From DATMXS01 sp050260275 (GTDB lineage Bacteria > Acidobacteriota > Terriglobia > Bryobacterales > Bryobacteraceae): 32,799 nucleotides of DNA. Shown one piece after another: positions 16,173 to 24,479 of the stretch (its first letter is position 1; each line of letters begins with the position of its first letter). Location of the stretch: the NCBI GenBank assembly GCA_050260275.1, contig JBLNBX010000112.1, positions 1 to 32,799 on the forward strand, written 5' to 3'. A program made the translations under genes and the position numbers. The notes beneath the pieces are model-generated. The model was not told the DNA's origin. It ran no database searches and worked only from the letters and a program-made list of their open reading frames with translations.

Positions 16173-16442
16173 CTACTGCAACGACTGGAGTTCTTTCCCA
16201 GGTTTGAAACGCACCGCTTTGCCTGGCGGGATCGAGACCTCCGCGCCGGTGCGCGGGTTGCGCCCGATACCGGTCTTGCGCGGCCGGACATTGAAGATGC
16301 CGAACCCCCTCAACTCGATCCGCTCGCCCTGGCCCAGTGCCTTTTTCATGCTCTCGAAGACCGTTTCGACGGCCATCTCGGCCTTTGTCTTCGTGATCCC
16401 CGTTCGATTCACGACCTCATTAATGATGTCGAGCTTGATCAA
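16173..16442 (-). CDS. HU/IHF-family DNA-binding protein
   Basis: This is a small nucleoid protein that bends DNA as a dimer. The 89 residues show the whole fold: helical MIKLDIINEVVNRTGITKTKAE, then GERIELRGFGIFNVRPRKTG, the conserved arm GRNPRTGAEVSIPPGKAV and RFKPGKEL. The start codon is TTG, supported by AGGAGG 5 bases upstream and by homology beginning there; no ATG is available nearby. A near-consensus promoter lies directly upstream, overlapping the stop of the histidine kinase gene. It leads a run of membrane protease, glycosyltransferase and prepilin peptidase genes. HU and IHF subunits cannot be separated from this sequence alone. Confidence 0.95.
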   Translation of the reverse strand: MIKLDIINEVVNRTGITKTKAEMAVETVFESMKKALGQGERIELRGFGIFNVRPRKTGIGRNPRTGAEVSIPPGKAVRFKPGKELQSLQ

Positions 16443-16466
16443 AACAGCCTCCTAGCAGCAAACCAC

Positions 16467-16496
16467 ATGATATGAATAGGGTTACAGTCTTGTCAA
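16467..16496 (-). promoter_or_regulatory. Sigma-70-type promoter of the HU gene
   Basis: On the minus strand a perfect TTGACA (16491-16496) and TATCAT (16467-16472, five of six consensus bases) are separated by 18 bases. Transcription should begin near 16460, leaving a leader of about 18-20 bases with AGGAGG at 16449-16454. The -35 box overlaps the stop codon of the upstream histidine kinase. This is the best promoter match in the window. Confidence 0.72.
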
Positions 16497-18739
16497 GGAC
16501 GTTGCGGCGCGATCTTGGACGGCTGCCGATCGGAGCCGGGGCTGTTCAGAGAACTGGAGATCTTATCGAGCAGGACCCGCATATTAAGCGGTTTTGTAAC
16601 GTAATCGTCCATACCGGCTTCGAGGCAGCGCTCGCGATCGCCCTTCAGAGCGTGCGCCGTGAGGGCGATGATGGGGGTCCGGCGCCCTGAGTCTTGTTCG
16701 ATGTCCCGAATCTTCTGGGTAGCCTCGATGCCGCCCATCTTGGGCATCTGGAGATCCATTAGAACCAGGTCGAACTCGTTCTCGCGGGCGGCTTCCACCG
16801 CCGCCGCCCCGTCGGCCACCGCGGTGACCTGAAACCCGTGCTTTTCTAGCAGGCGGACAGCGAGCTTACGGCTGATGGCGTTGTCCTCGGCAAGCAGAAT
16901 GCGTGCGCCGCCGTGGCCGTTGCCATCCACAGGTCCGCTGACAGCGCGCGCAACTGCTATCGGGGGCGCGGCTGGAGTGAGGGACGTAGCGTAGTGCCTG
17001 CCCAGCGTTCTCAGGATCGCGCCCATCAACTCCGATTGTGAAACCGGTTTGATGAGGTACGAGTCTACGCCGAGGAGCCGGCAACGGCTCGCCTCCGTGC
17101 CGAGGTCGAGCGAACTCAGCATCATGATGGTGGCGCCGGCGAGTTGCGGATCATCGCGTATGTGCGATGCGACGACGAACCCATCCATTTCCGGCATCTG
17201 AGCGTCGAGGATCACCAGCCTGTAGGCTTGCCCGGCGGCGGCGGCCGCGCGCAGCAGAGCAAGCGCGTCCTGGCCGTTGGCCACGCTGGTGGGGCGCATG
17301 CGCCAGCGCAGCAGCATGTCCTCCAGAAGCCGGCGGTTCGCGGCGTTGTCGTCTACTACCATAACTTTCATATCGCGAACAGCGGAGGGTGGCGCCTCCA
17401 CCGCAAGCGAGGGCATGCCCGATGCCGGCGCGAACGGGATGGTGACGTGGAAGGTCGAACCGGCGCCAGGGACGCTCTCCACCCAGATCCGTCCCGACAT
17501 TAGGGCAACGAGTCTGGATGAGATCGCCAGGCCCAGGCCGGTGCCGCCGTAACGGCGCGATGTGGACCCGTCCGCCTGCACGAACGCCTCGAAGATCGAC
17601 TTCTGCTTGTCCTCCGGTATGCCTATGCCGGTGTCGGAAAAGGCCAAGTGCAACGACGGCGTGGGGCCGTCTTCGAGCGTGACCCTCACGACGACCTCGC
17701 CGCGCTCGGTGAATTTTATGGCATTGCCGGCGAGGTTTAGGGCAATCTGCCGCAGGCGGCCGGGATCGGCCGAGACGAACTGCGGCACATCAGGCGCAAC
17801 GTCGAGCAGAAGTTCCAGGCCCTTCTCATGCGCGCGGACCGCGACGGTTTTCAGCGCCGACTCAAGCACCGAACGGAGGTCGATGTCTATCGGGCTCAAC
17901 GTCATACGCCGGGCCTCGATTTTGGAGAAATCGAGGATGTCATTAACAATGGTCAGCAGCGCTTCCGCCGAGAACCGTATCAGGTTCACGTATTCACGCT
18001 GCTCGGGGGCGAGGTTGGTATCCAGGACCAGTTCGGCGGTGCCAAGGATGCCGTTCATAGGCGTGCGGATCTCGTGGCTGATGTTGGCCAGAAACTCGTC
18101 CTTGGCCCGGCTGGCCGCCTCGGCTTGGGCGCGGGCGCGCTCTAGCTCTTCGCGAGTGCGGCAGTCTGCCGTGATGTCCCACCCTGTCGCGTCGATTCGC
18201 ACGATTCCACCGCGGCGGCGCACGAGCCAGGCGTTCATCTCGAGGATGGCCCGCCCGCCATCAGCGGTGGCGATGTACAACTGACGGCGCACCACCGCTC
18301 CGCCCTTCGCCACATCCGCGAGCGCCTCGGCCACGCACTCGCGGTGCTCCGGTGCGGCGAGGTCGCCTATGGTCATCTCGAGAAGCCGTTCGCGCGGATA
18401 GCCCGTGATGCTCTCGGCAGCGGGATTGACGAACAAGAAGCGCCCGGACAGGTCTAGCGAGCAGATCAGCGCCGAGGCGTTCTCCATGAGTTCACGGAAC
18501 CGGCGCTCGCGCCGCAGCTCCGCTTCGACGCAGGCCCTGAGATCGCCAGATCGCCACCGTAGTAGCATCCAGCCAGCCGCGAAGAAGAGGGCGAGCGCCG
18601 CCAGGGCCGCGCACGCCAGTTCCGCAGCCGATCGCATCTGCGTCGCAGCCAGCGCGCAAACGACAGCGGCTGCAGCGGTCAAAATTGCGGCCCGGCCCGC
18701 CCATTTTGCGGCCAGACGCGGGACCGACTGCGTGAACAT
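16493..18739 (-). CDS. Hybrid sensor histidine kinase with PAS and two receiver domains
   Basis: A membrane sensor kinase that would autophosphorylate and pass phosphate to its own receivers. Order: two membrane segments (about 16-32 and 37-61), PAS domain (about 77-195, with FRELMENASALICSLD), HisKA with ISHEIRTPMNG (H222), and an ATPase domain with NLAGNAIKFTE, DTGIGIP and GGTGLGLAI. Two receivers follow: VMVVDDN with LVILDAQMPEMDG and IKP, then ILLAEDN with LVLMDLQMPKMGG and TKP. Acceptor aspartates and lysines are present in both. The periplasmic loop is very short, so sensing is probably through the membrane or PAS. No HPt domain or output regulator is attached or adjacent. The 748-residue length is ordinary for this class. 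Confidence 0.93.
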   Translation of the reverse strand: MFTQSVPRLAAKWAGRAAILTAAAAVVCALAATQMRSAAELACAALAALALFFAAGWMLLRWRSGDLRACVEAELRRERRFRELMENASALICSLDLSGRFLFVNPAAESITGYPRERLLEMTIGDLAAPEHRECVAEALADVAKGGAVVRRQLYIATADGGRAILEMNAWLVRRRGGIVRIDATGWDITADCRTREELERARAQAEAASRAKDEFLANISHEIRTPMNGILGTAELVLDTNLAPEQREYVNLIRFSAEALLTIVNDILDFSKIEARRMTLSPIDIDLRSVLESALKTVAVRAHEKGLELLLDVAPDVPQFVSADPGRLRQIALNLAGNAIKFTERGEVVVRVTLEDGPTPSLHLAFSDTGIGIPEDKQKSIFEAFVQADGSTSRRYGGTGLGLAISSRLVALMSGRIWVESVPGAGSTFHVTIPFAPASGMPSLAVEAPPSAVRDMKVMVVDDNAANRRLLEDMLLRWRMRPTSVANGQDALALLRAAAAAGQAYRLVILDAQMPEMDGFVVASHIRDDPQLAGATIMMLSSLDLGTEASRCRLLGVDSYLIKPVSQSELMGAILRTLGRHYATSLTPAAPPIAVARAVSGPVDGNGHGGARILLAEDNAISRKLAVRLLEKHGFQVTAVADGAAAVEAARENEFDLVLMDLQMPKMGGIEATQKIRDIEQDSGRRTPIIALTAHALKGDRERCLEAGMDDYVTKPLNMRVLLDKISSSLNSPGSDRQPSKIAPQRP

Positions 18740-18752
18740 ATTCGTCTACCTA

Positions 18753-18769
18753 ACTATCGGCTGAATAGT
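18753..18769. promoter_or_regulatory. Operator-like inverted repeat, distal copy
   Basis: ACTAT (18753-18757) and ATAGT (18765-18769) flank a 7-base spacer that contains GGCTGA. The element resembles the longer palindrome 62 bases downstream, sharing CTAT, a GCTGA centre and ATAG. It lies just upstream of the histidine kinase start and divergent to the VIT1 gene, so one regulator might serve both. Confidence 0.35.
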
Positions 18770-18815
18770 GCGATTCCGACAGTGGCACCCGAAATTCGAG
18801 GTTCCGCATAGGCCG

Positions 18816-18833
18816 CTATACTGCTGAGTATAG
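18816..18833. promoter_or_regulatory. Perfect 18-base palindromic operator candidate before the VIT1 gene
   Basis: CTATACT and AGTATAG, 7 bases each, flank GCTG. The left arm contains TATACT, a good -10 box, so a bound dimer would block or modulate a promoter starting around 18829. The palindrome ends 24 bases before the GTG of the metal transporter gene. The sequence does not match the Fur, DtxR or MntR consensus as I know them, so the binding protein is unknown. Confidence 0.5.
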
Positions 18834-18857
18834 GGATGAATTTGGGGGCAAATTAGA

Positions 18858-19979
18858 GTGAGCGCTGATAAGAAAGACCGCCGCCGGTGGCTCGGTTACC
18901 TGCAGGACGAGCGGGAAACAGCCGCACTCTACCGGGCGCTCGCCGAGGCTGAAACCAGGCCCGAGGTGGCCGAGGTCTACCGCCGGCTGGCCGAGGTGGA
19001 GGAAAGGCACGCCCGCTACTGGGAGGACAAGCTCAGGGCTCCCGACGGCAGCCTGCCCGCGATCAGTCCCAGCCTGCGCTCGCGCGTCCTCGGCTGGCTT
19101 GCGCGGCGCTTCGGCCCGGATTTCGTTCTCCCTGCCCTGGTGGCGGGCGAGCGCAAGGACGGCACCGGGTACCGCGCCGAGCCGGGCGTGCGCGGCTTCC
19201 AGGCCGAAGAGGACTCCCACGCAAGAGTGCTCAGCGCTCTGGCCGGCTCCGGAGCCGGCCTCGAAGGCGGTATGGTGGCGCGTCTCGAGGGCAGGCACCG
19301 CACGATCGGCGGCAACGCGATGAGAGCCGCGGTTTTGGGAGTGAACGACGGCCTGGTGTCGAACCTAAGCCTCGTGATGGGCGTCGCGGGTGCGGCGCTG
19401 TCATCTCAGACCATCCTTATCACCGGGCTTGCGGGCCTGCTGGCGGGCGCATGCTCGATGGCGATGGGCGAGTGGCTCTCGGTTCGCAGCTCCAGCGAAC
19501 TGGCGCAGCGCCAGCTCGACATCGAGGCTGAGGAGCTTCGGGAGAAGCCCGAAGAGGAAGCCGAAGAACTGGCTCTCATCTACCAGGCCAAGGGTCTGCC
19601 TGAGGCTGACGCGCGGCAGCTTGCGCGCAGCCTGATGGCGGATCCGAAGACAGCGCTCGACACGCTCGCGAGGGAGGAACTCGGGCTGAACCCCGAGGAG
19701 CACGGCGGCGCGGCATGGGAAGCGGCGGGCGCCTCCTTTGCGCTATTTGTTATCGGCGCGATCGTGCCGGTATTGCCGTTTGCGTTCATGACGGGACAGG
19801 CAGCGGTGATCATCAGCCTGGCGTCGAGCGCGTTGGCGCTGTTCCTGATAGGAGCGGCCACGACGCTGATGACGGGCCGCGGCGTGCTCTTCTCGGGCAT
19901 GCGGCAGTTGTTGATTGGGCTGGGCGCGGCCGCGATCACGTACGGCACGGGCCGGCTGCTGGGCGTGACACTGTCCTGA
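18858..19979 (+). CDS. Ferritin-like domain fused to VIT1/CCC1 metal transporter
   Basis: This family (MbfA-like) exports or stores iron or manganese, with a soluble metal-binding domain ahead of the membrane part. Residues 10-150 form the ferritin/rubrerythrin-like domain, with carboxylate and histidine ligands in QDERETAALYRALAEAE, EVEERHARYWE (E48, H51) and FQAEEDSHARVL. From about 150 the VIT1 part begins with NAMRAAVLGVNDGLVSNLSL, then GLLAGACSMAMGEWLSVRS, an acidic cytoplasmic segment (AEELREKPEEEAEEL) and three more hydrophobic helices. The 373 residues fit the fusion. The start is GTG with a weak ribosome-binding site; GGGGG lies further upstream. A perfect palindrome over a -10-like box suggests repressor control. 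Confidence 0.92.
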   Translation: MSADKKDRRRWLGYLQDERETAALYRALAEAETRPEVAEVYRRLAEVEERHARYWEDKLRAPDGSLPAISPSLRSRVLGWLARRFGPDFVLPALVAGERKDGTGYRAEPGVRGFQAEEDSHARVLSALAGSGAGLEGGMVARLEGRHRTIGGNAMRAAVLGVNDGLVSNLSLVMGVAGAALSSQTILITGLAGLLAGACSMAMGEWLSVRSSSELAQRQLDIEAEELREKPEEEAEELALIYQAKGLPEADARQLARSLMADPKTALDTLAREELGLNPEEHGGAAWEAAGASFALFVIGAIVPVLPFAFMTGQAAVIISLASSALALFLIGAATTLMTGRGVLFSGMRQLLIGLGAAAITYGTGRLLGVTLS

Positions 19980-19989
19980 ACAAGAGGCC

Positions 19990-20013
19990 GGTCCCGAAGG
20001 CCGGAGCGGGACC
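19990..20013 (+). terminator. Stem-loop after the VIT1 transporter gene
   Basis: GGTCCCG (19990-19996) and CGGGACC (20007-20013) form a perfect 7-base stem with a 10-base loop, 10 bases after the transporter stop codon. No U tract follows. The rest of the 200 bases before tolC shows no gene or clear promoter. Confidence 0.45.
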
Positions 20014-20180
20014 AGCCGTAAGTGATACAAACTGAGCGCCATACCCGGGAACACCGGCGGGCCAGCAAGCAGCGCTATCCATCACAAGAGGCGGAACGCC
20101 GCTCGAATTGCGCCTTGTGGACGCCCCGCGCCGTCTGTCCCGGTATCCTGAAAGCAGATTCGCCACTCGAGGGGCAATAC

Positions 20181-22076
20181 ATGAGCTGGAGACCACTCCT
20201 GGCGCGCGCCTGTGCCGTGTGCGCGTCCACAGCGCTGCTGTTCGCCCAACAACAAGCTATCGCCGTTCCCGCCGGCGGCCCCGTTCTACCAAGGTTTCGC
20301 GGAAATAACGTCCCGCCGGTGCGTTTCGCGGAATCCGCGCGCCTGGCGCCGCTGATCCGAGCTGGGAACCTGTACTTGCCGCTCCGGGAGGCCATCGCGC
20401 TGGCGCTCGAAAACAACCTGGACGTCGAACTGCAGCGCCTGTCACCCATCTCCGCCGAAGCCGAGCTGCTGGCTGCGAGGGCGGGCGGCGCTGTGCCGTC
20501 GCTCGCTCCCACAATACGGGGAGGGCCTTCGGGAGTGGGGCCAGCGAGAACGCTGGACGTCATTAGCCTGGGCGGGACGGAGGGCGCAATCAGCCCGCAG
20601 ATCAACACGGGCGCGTCTCAGGGCAACCTGCAGGTGGGCGCGGCCTCTATCGCGGGTGGACCGGCCCGGCCCCTCTTCGACCCCATCGTGACGGCCGCCG
20701 CCGGCTGGGAGCATTTCAGCCAACCCCAGGCCAGCCCCGTTCTGTCCGGCACGACAACGCTGAAGACTACCGATTGGTTCGGCGATGCCGGCATCACCAC
20801 GGGATTCGTCACCGGCACCAGTGTCTCGGCATCCTTCAACACGACCCGCACCAACGTTAACAGCCTGCGGACACTCATCAATCCCAGCTTCAGCTCGGGT
20901 CTCAACTTCACCTTCCGGCAGCCGCTTCTGGAGGGCTTCGGGATAGCGGTGAACAACCGCTTCATACGCATCGCTAACAACAACATCCGGTCCGCCGGCC
21001 TCAGCTTTGAAATCCAGCTCTTCGCCACGGTGTTCACCGTGATCCAGCTCTATTGGGACCTGGTCAGCCTGCTCGAAGAACGCAACGTCCGCACGCAGAC
21101 GCTGGCAGCCTCTGAATTGCAGCTCAAGAACACCGAGGCGCAGGAGAGGCTAGGCGCGGTTGCTCCGCTGGAGGTTTACCGTGCACGGGCGGAGGTGGCG
21201 GCCAACCGCCGCGACCTGGCTGTCAACGAGACGCGCATACGCCAGCAGGAAATCATCCTCAAGGACTACCTGATCTCACGGACGCTCGGGAACAGCGTCC
21301 TTGCAAACGTCCATGTCATTCCCACCGACACGGTTCCCGTTCCGCCCGCCATTCTGCCCGCAACGCCGATGCGGGACATGGTGGACACCGCGCTCTCACT
21401 CAGGCCGGACGTGGCGCAGGGCGTCATCCAGCTCACGAACGCGCGCATCGGCCTCACCGGAGCGCGGAGCGCCCTTCTGCCGACGCTCGACCTGGTAGGA
21501 AGCGTCGGCAGCAACGCGCTGGTGGGCACCGCGGTTCCGTTCGCGCCCGGGGATGTGCCTGTAAACCCGACGCTCGTCGGCGGCTTCGGTTCCGGCCTGT
21601 CGCAGCTCTTCGGCTTCAACTTCCCGAATTACACCGTGCAGCTCCAGTTGGCCATACCGGTCTTCAACCGCGCGGCGCGATCCGATTACATCAACGCACA
21701 AGTCTCTGTGCGCCAGCAGGAAGTCCGGCTGCAGCAGATAAGAAAACAGGTGGAAGTGGACCTCGCGACATCCCTGGTTGCGGTGGAGCAGGCTGCGGAG
21801 GCATACCGCGCCTCAACAGAACAGGTGGCTTTTGAGGAAAGGACCGTTGCCGCCGTTGAGAAGAGGTACGAACTTGGCGTTGCGACGCTGTACGACGTGA
21901 TCACAGCCCGCCGTGACCTGGAGAGCGCGCGGCTGACAGCGGTGATCGCAGCGACGGATTACGCCAAGGCCGAGGCGGGGCTTGAACGGTCGCTTGGGAC
22001 TCTGCTGCAGGCCTGGGGTATTTCGGTGGTCAACGCCTACGCGGGCACGCCGACGGTTGGGCCGAGGAAGCCGTAG
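20181..22076 (+). CDS. TolC-family outer membrane efflux protein
   Basis: TolC-type trimers form the outer membrane channel of tripartite pumps and type I secretion. The signal peptide covers about residues 1-28. Two TolC repeats follow: the first with YLPLREAIALALENNLDVELQ, the second with MRDMVDTALSLRPDVAQ and NARIGLTGARSALLPTLDL. The long helices include LAASELQLKNTEAQERLG and AAVEKRYELGVATLYDVIT. At 631 residues it is longer than classic TolC (about 470); the extra sequence is a Gly/Ala/Thr-rich segment at about 100-220. The ATG at 20181 has GAGGGG upstream. The gene converges on a MacA-MacB-like operon, a likely partner, across a stem-loop array. Confidence 0.92.
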   Translation: MSWRPLLARACAVCASTALLFAQQQAIAVPAGGPVLPRFRGNNVPPVRFAESARLAPLIRAGNLYLPLREAIALALENNLDVELQRLSPISAEAELLAARAGGAVPSLAPTIRGGPSGVGPARTLDVISLGGTEGAISPQINTGASQGNLQVGAASIAGGPARPLFDPIVTAAAGWEHFSQPQASPVLSGTTTLKTTDWFGDAGITTGFVTGTSVSASFNTTRTNVNSLRTLINPSFSSGLNFTFRQPLLEGFGIAVNNRFIRIANNNIRSAGLSFEIQLFATVFTVIQLYWDLVSLLEERNVRTQTLAASELQLKNTEAQERLGAVAPLEVYRARAEVAANRRDLAVNETRIRQQEIILKDYLISRTLGNSVLANVHVIPTDTVPVPPAILPATPMRDMVDTALSLRPDVAQGVIQLTNARIGLTGARSALLPTLDLVGSVGSNALVGTAVPFAPGDVPVNPTLVGGFGSGLSQLFGFNFPNYTVQLQLAIPVFNRAARSDYINAQVSVRQQEVRLQQIRKQVEVDLATSLVAVEQAAEAYRASTEQVAFEERTVAAVEKRYELGVATLYDVITARRDLESARLTAVIAATDYAKAEAGLERSLGTLLQAWGISVVNAYAGTPTVGPRKP

Positions 22077-22085
22077 GCGTTCTTA

Positions 22086-22329
22086 CACCCCTTGCAGGGG
22101 CTTACTGCATTCGATGGGGTTCCCATGGCTTGCGCCATGGTTCGCCCTGACGGGCTTGGGTCCCGGCCCCTGCTGCCCCGCTACGTGGGCTGCCGAAGGA
22201 CCTCAACTGGGGAGCGGACTTCAGTCCGCTGCGGAGCTTCAGCTCCGCACACTTCGACTGGCCGTCTCCTGGCAGGGCTGAAGCCCTGTGCCGGGTGGAA
22301 GCCCGCCCCCCAAGGGGGTTCCCATGGCT
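22086..22329. repeat. Non-coding array of short stem-loops between tolC and macB-like genes
   Basis: The 379 bases 22077-22455 hold no credible gene but many short palindromes. They are CCCCT/AGGGG (22088-22100), CCATGGC/GCCATGG with loop TTGC (22123-22140), AGCGGAC/GTCCGCT with loop TTCA (22213-22230), GCGGAGC/GCTCCGC with loop TTCA (22231-22248), CAGGGC/GCCCTG with loop TGAA (22273-22288), CGGGT/GCCCG with loop GGAA (22292-22305) and CCCCC/GGGGG (22306-22318). A 15-base direct repeat GGGGTTCCCATGGCT occurs at 22116-22130 and 22315-22329. TTCA and TGAA loops are complements, so units lie in both orientations. The array looks like a cluster of REP-type elements and may terminate transcription from both sides. 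No transposase or target duplication is seen. Confidence 0.75.
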
Positions 22330-22455
22330 ACGCCAGAGCGTTTCGGCCAAGCATCCCGCATGCAAGCACCAACGTTTGCTCCGGCGAGCCTAAGGCAGGC
22401 GTCAGCCCGGATGTCCACGCTCCAGCTCGTACCTAAGCGCTTCTAGCCCAGCTGC

Positions 22456-23673
22456 TTACTCGTACCTCAGCGCTTCTATCGGATCCAACGCCGCCGCTTT
22501 GCGGGCCGGATAGTAACCGAAGAACACTCCGATTGCCACCGAGAACCCGACCGAGGCCACGATGGCGAAGGCGGAGATGGCCTGCGGCCAGTCGAAGACG
22601 TGGGCCATCACCAGCGATGTTCCGACACCTGCGGCGATGCCCACAATGCCCCCGGCTACGCCGAGGACGATAGCCTCGATCAGAAACTGCAGCCGGACGT
22701 GCGCCGCGCGCGCGCCCACGGCCATGCGGATGCCGATCTCGCGCGTTCGCTCCGTCACGGAGACCAACATGATGTTCATGATTCCGATGCCGCCCACCAG
22801 CAGCGAGACGCCGGCGATGCTGCCGAGGAGCATCGTCATCACCTTCGTCGTCTCTTGGGCCATCTCGGCGATATCGGTGAGGTTGCGGATGTTGAAGTCG
22901 TCGTCCTGGCCGGGGCGGATGTTGTGCCGCTGGCGGAGCAGGTCGGTCATCTCGCGCTGCGCCTCGAAGGTGGCCTCCGGACTGCGTGCGGAAACGAACG
23001 CGATGGGGATGCGCGTGACGGACAGGAGTTTCTTCATCGCCGTCGTGTAGGGGATGACTATGGTGTCGTCCTGGTCCTGGCCCCAGTTGCTCTGGCCCTT
23101 GGCCTCGAGCACGCCGACGATGCGGAACGGCAGGTTGCGGACGCGGATAGTCTGTCCCACCGGGTCCATGCCGGGAAACAACTGGTCGGAAACGGTGCGT
23201 CCCACCACGGCGACGCGCGCAGCGAGGCGCACATCGTTGGGGGTGAAGAACTCGCCGGCCTCGACGCCGCGGTTGCGTATGAGCGGGTAGTCCTCGTCTA
23301 CACCCTCGGCGCGTGTGGACCAGTTCTGATTGCCGAAGACGACCGTCACCGGTGCGTTCACGCTCGGAGTCGCCGCGGCGACGGCATACACGTCGCGCTC
23401 GATGGCCTCGACGTCCTCGACAGTCAAGGTGTTCGTGGTGCCCGCCGCGCCCTGAAGCCCGCGCACCCGCTCGCTCCCGGAGGCGATGATCAGCATGTTC
23501 GTGCCGAGGCTCTCGATGCGCGCCTGCACCTGTTGCTGCGCGCCTTGTCCGAGGCTCACCATCGCGATCACCGATCCGACGCCGATGATGATCCCGAGCG
23601 CGGTGAGGAACGAGCGCGCCTTGTTGCGCGCCAGCGCGCGAAGGGCAATTCTGACGATGGGAAGAACGGTCAT
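22456..23673 (-). CDS. MacB-like ABC transporter permease (FtsX/MacB fold)
   Basis: This is the membrane subunit of a tripartite efflux pump. The 405-residue protein has a first membrane helix after RIALRALARNKARSFLTAL (about 18-45), the MacB periplasmic domain (about 46-280, with LGTNMLIIASG and VGQTIRVRNLPFRIVGVLEAKG), then three C-terminal helices. It ends with PARKAAALDPIEALRYE, the standard end of MacB-type permeases. The ATG at 23673 overlaps the stop codon of the ATPase gene (ATGA); the frame upstream of it is antisense-like read-through. In classic MacB the ATPase and permease are one chain; here they are two genes. The substrate could be a peptide, lipid-like compound or drug. Confidence 0.92.
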   Translation of the reverse strand: MTVLPIVRIALRALARNKARSFLTALGIIIGVGSVIAMVSLGQGAQQQVQARIESLGTNMLIIASGSERVRGLQGAAGTTNTLTVEDVEAIERDVYAVAAATPSVNAPVTVVFGNQNWSTRAEGVDEDYPLIRNRGVEAGEFFTPNDVRLAARVAVVGRTVSDQLFPGMDPVGQTIRVRNLPFRIVGVLEAKGQSNWGQDQDDTIVIPYTTAMKKLLSVTRIPIAFVSARSPEATFEAQREMTDLLRQRHNIRPGQDDDFNIRNLTDIAEMAQETTKVMTMLLGSIAGVSLLVGGIGIMNIMLVSVTERTREIGIRMAVGARAAHVRLQFLIEAIVLGVAGGIVGIAAGVGTSLVMAHVFDWPQAISAFAIVASVGFSVAIGVFFGYYPARKAAALDPIEALRYE

Positions 23674-24479
23674 GCGGCGTCCTCCTCGTCCGGAGGCGGC
23701 AGGTTTGCAAGCTCGTAGGCGGCGTCGCGCCTGCGCTCCACGGCGTAGTCGCGGAGAATACGGCCGTCGCGCACGACAATGATTCGCCCGGCGTAGCTCG
23801 CTATATCGGCCTCGTGCGTGACCAGAACGATGGTGATGCCGCGCTCGCGATTGAGCGACTGGAAGATGCTCATGATCTCGATCGATGTGCGCGTGTCCAG
23901 GTTGCCGGTGGGCTCGTCCGCGAGCAGGAGAGCCGGATCGTTGACCAGGGAACGCGCGATCGCGACGCGCTGCTGCTGTCCTCCGGAGAGCTGGTTGGGA
24001 TGGCTGCTCTCGCGCTTTGCCAACCCGACAAGCGCGAGCGCGCGCCGGCTCCTCAACTCCCTCTCGCGCGCCGGCAGATGCGTGTAGAGGAGTGGAAGCT
24101 CGACGTTTTCCAGCGCGCTGGTGCGAGGCAGCAGATTGAACCCCTGAAACACGAATCCGATCTTGCGGTTTCGGATATCGGCGCGCTCGTCCCTGTTGAG
24201 CCTCGAAGCGTCGATGCCGTCGAGGAGGTAGCGGCCGCGAGTGGGGCGGTCCAGGCACCCCAGGATGTTCATCAGCGTCGACTTGCCTGATCCGGACGCG
24301 CCCATGATGGCCACGAACTCGCCGCGCTCAACGGTGAGCGAGACGTCGCGGAGCGCGTGCACCGGCGTTGAGCCCGTGGCGTACACCTTGTGAATGTGTT
24401 CCAGCGCGATCACCGGCGTCGCCAGTCCGCGCGCCCCGGCTTCAACGGCCGTGCTTTGTTGCCCGTTGCGCCAGATCAT
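23670..24479 (-). CDS. ABC transporter ATPase, MacB/LolD-like
   Basis: The ATPase drives the adjacent MacB-like permease. Walker A is GASGSGKST (60-68), the Q-loop is VFQGFNLLP, the signature is LSGGQQQR, Walker B is LLLADEPTGNLD, and the switch histidine is in LVTHEADIA. The N-terminal about 22 residues before VIALEHIHKVYATG are an extra unconserved head. The 269-residue length is slightly above the LolD-like average. It overlaps both neighbours by 4 bases (ATGA), so adaptor, ATPase and permease form a translationally coupled operon. Confidence 0.94.
   Translation of the reverse strand: MIWRNGQQSTAVEAGARGLATPVIALEHIHKVYATGSTPVHALRDVSLTVERGEFVAIMGASGSGKSTLMNILGCLDRPTRGRYLLDGIDASRLNRDERADIRNRKIGFVFQGFNLLPRTSALENVELPLLYTHLPARERELRSRRALALVGLAKRESSHPNQLSGGQQQRVAIARSLVNDPALLLADEPTGNLDTRTSIEIMSIFQSLNRERGITIVLVTHEADIASYAGRIIVVRDGRILRDYAVERRRDAAYELANLPPPDEEDAA

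Noticed and set aside
22086..22329. CRISPR array or IS remnant
   Set aside because: There are no identical repeats at regular spacing, no cas genes and no transposase. The units are distinct short palindromes.
23674..24258. N-terminal extension of the MacB-like permease
   Set aside because: It is out-of-frame read-through of the ATPase gene. The permease ATG at 23673 overlaps the ATPase stop.
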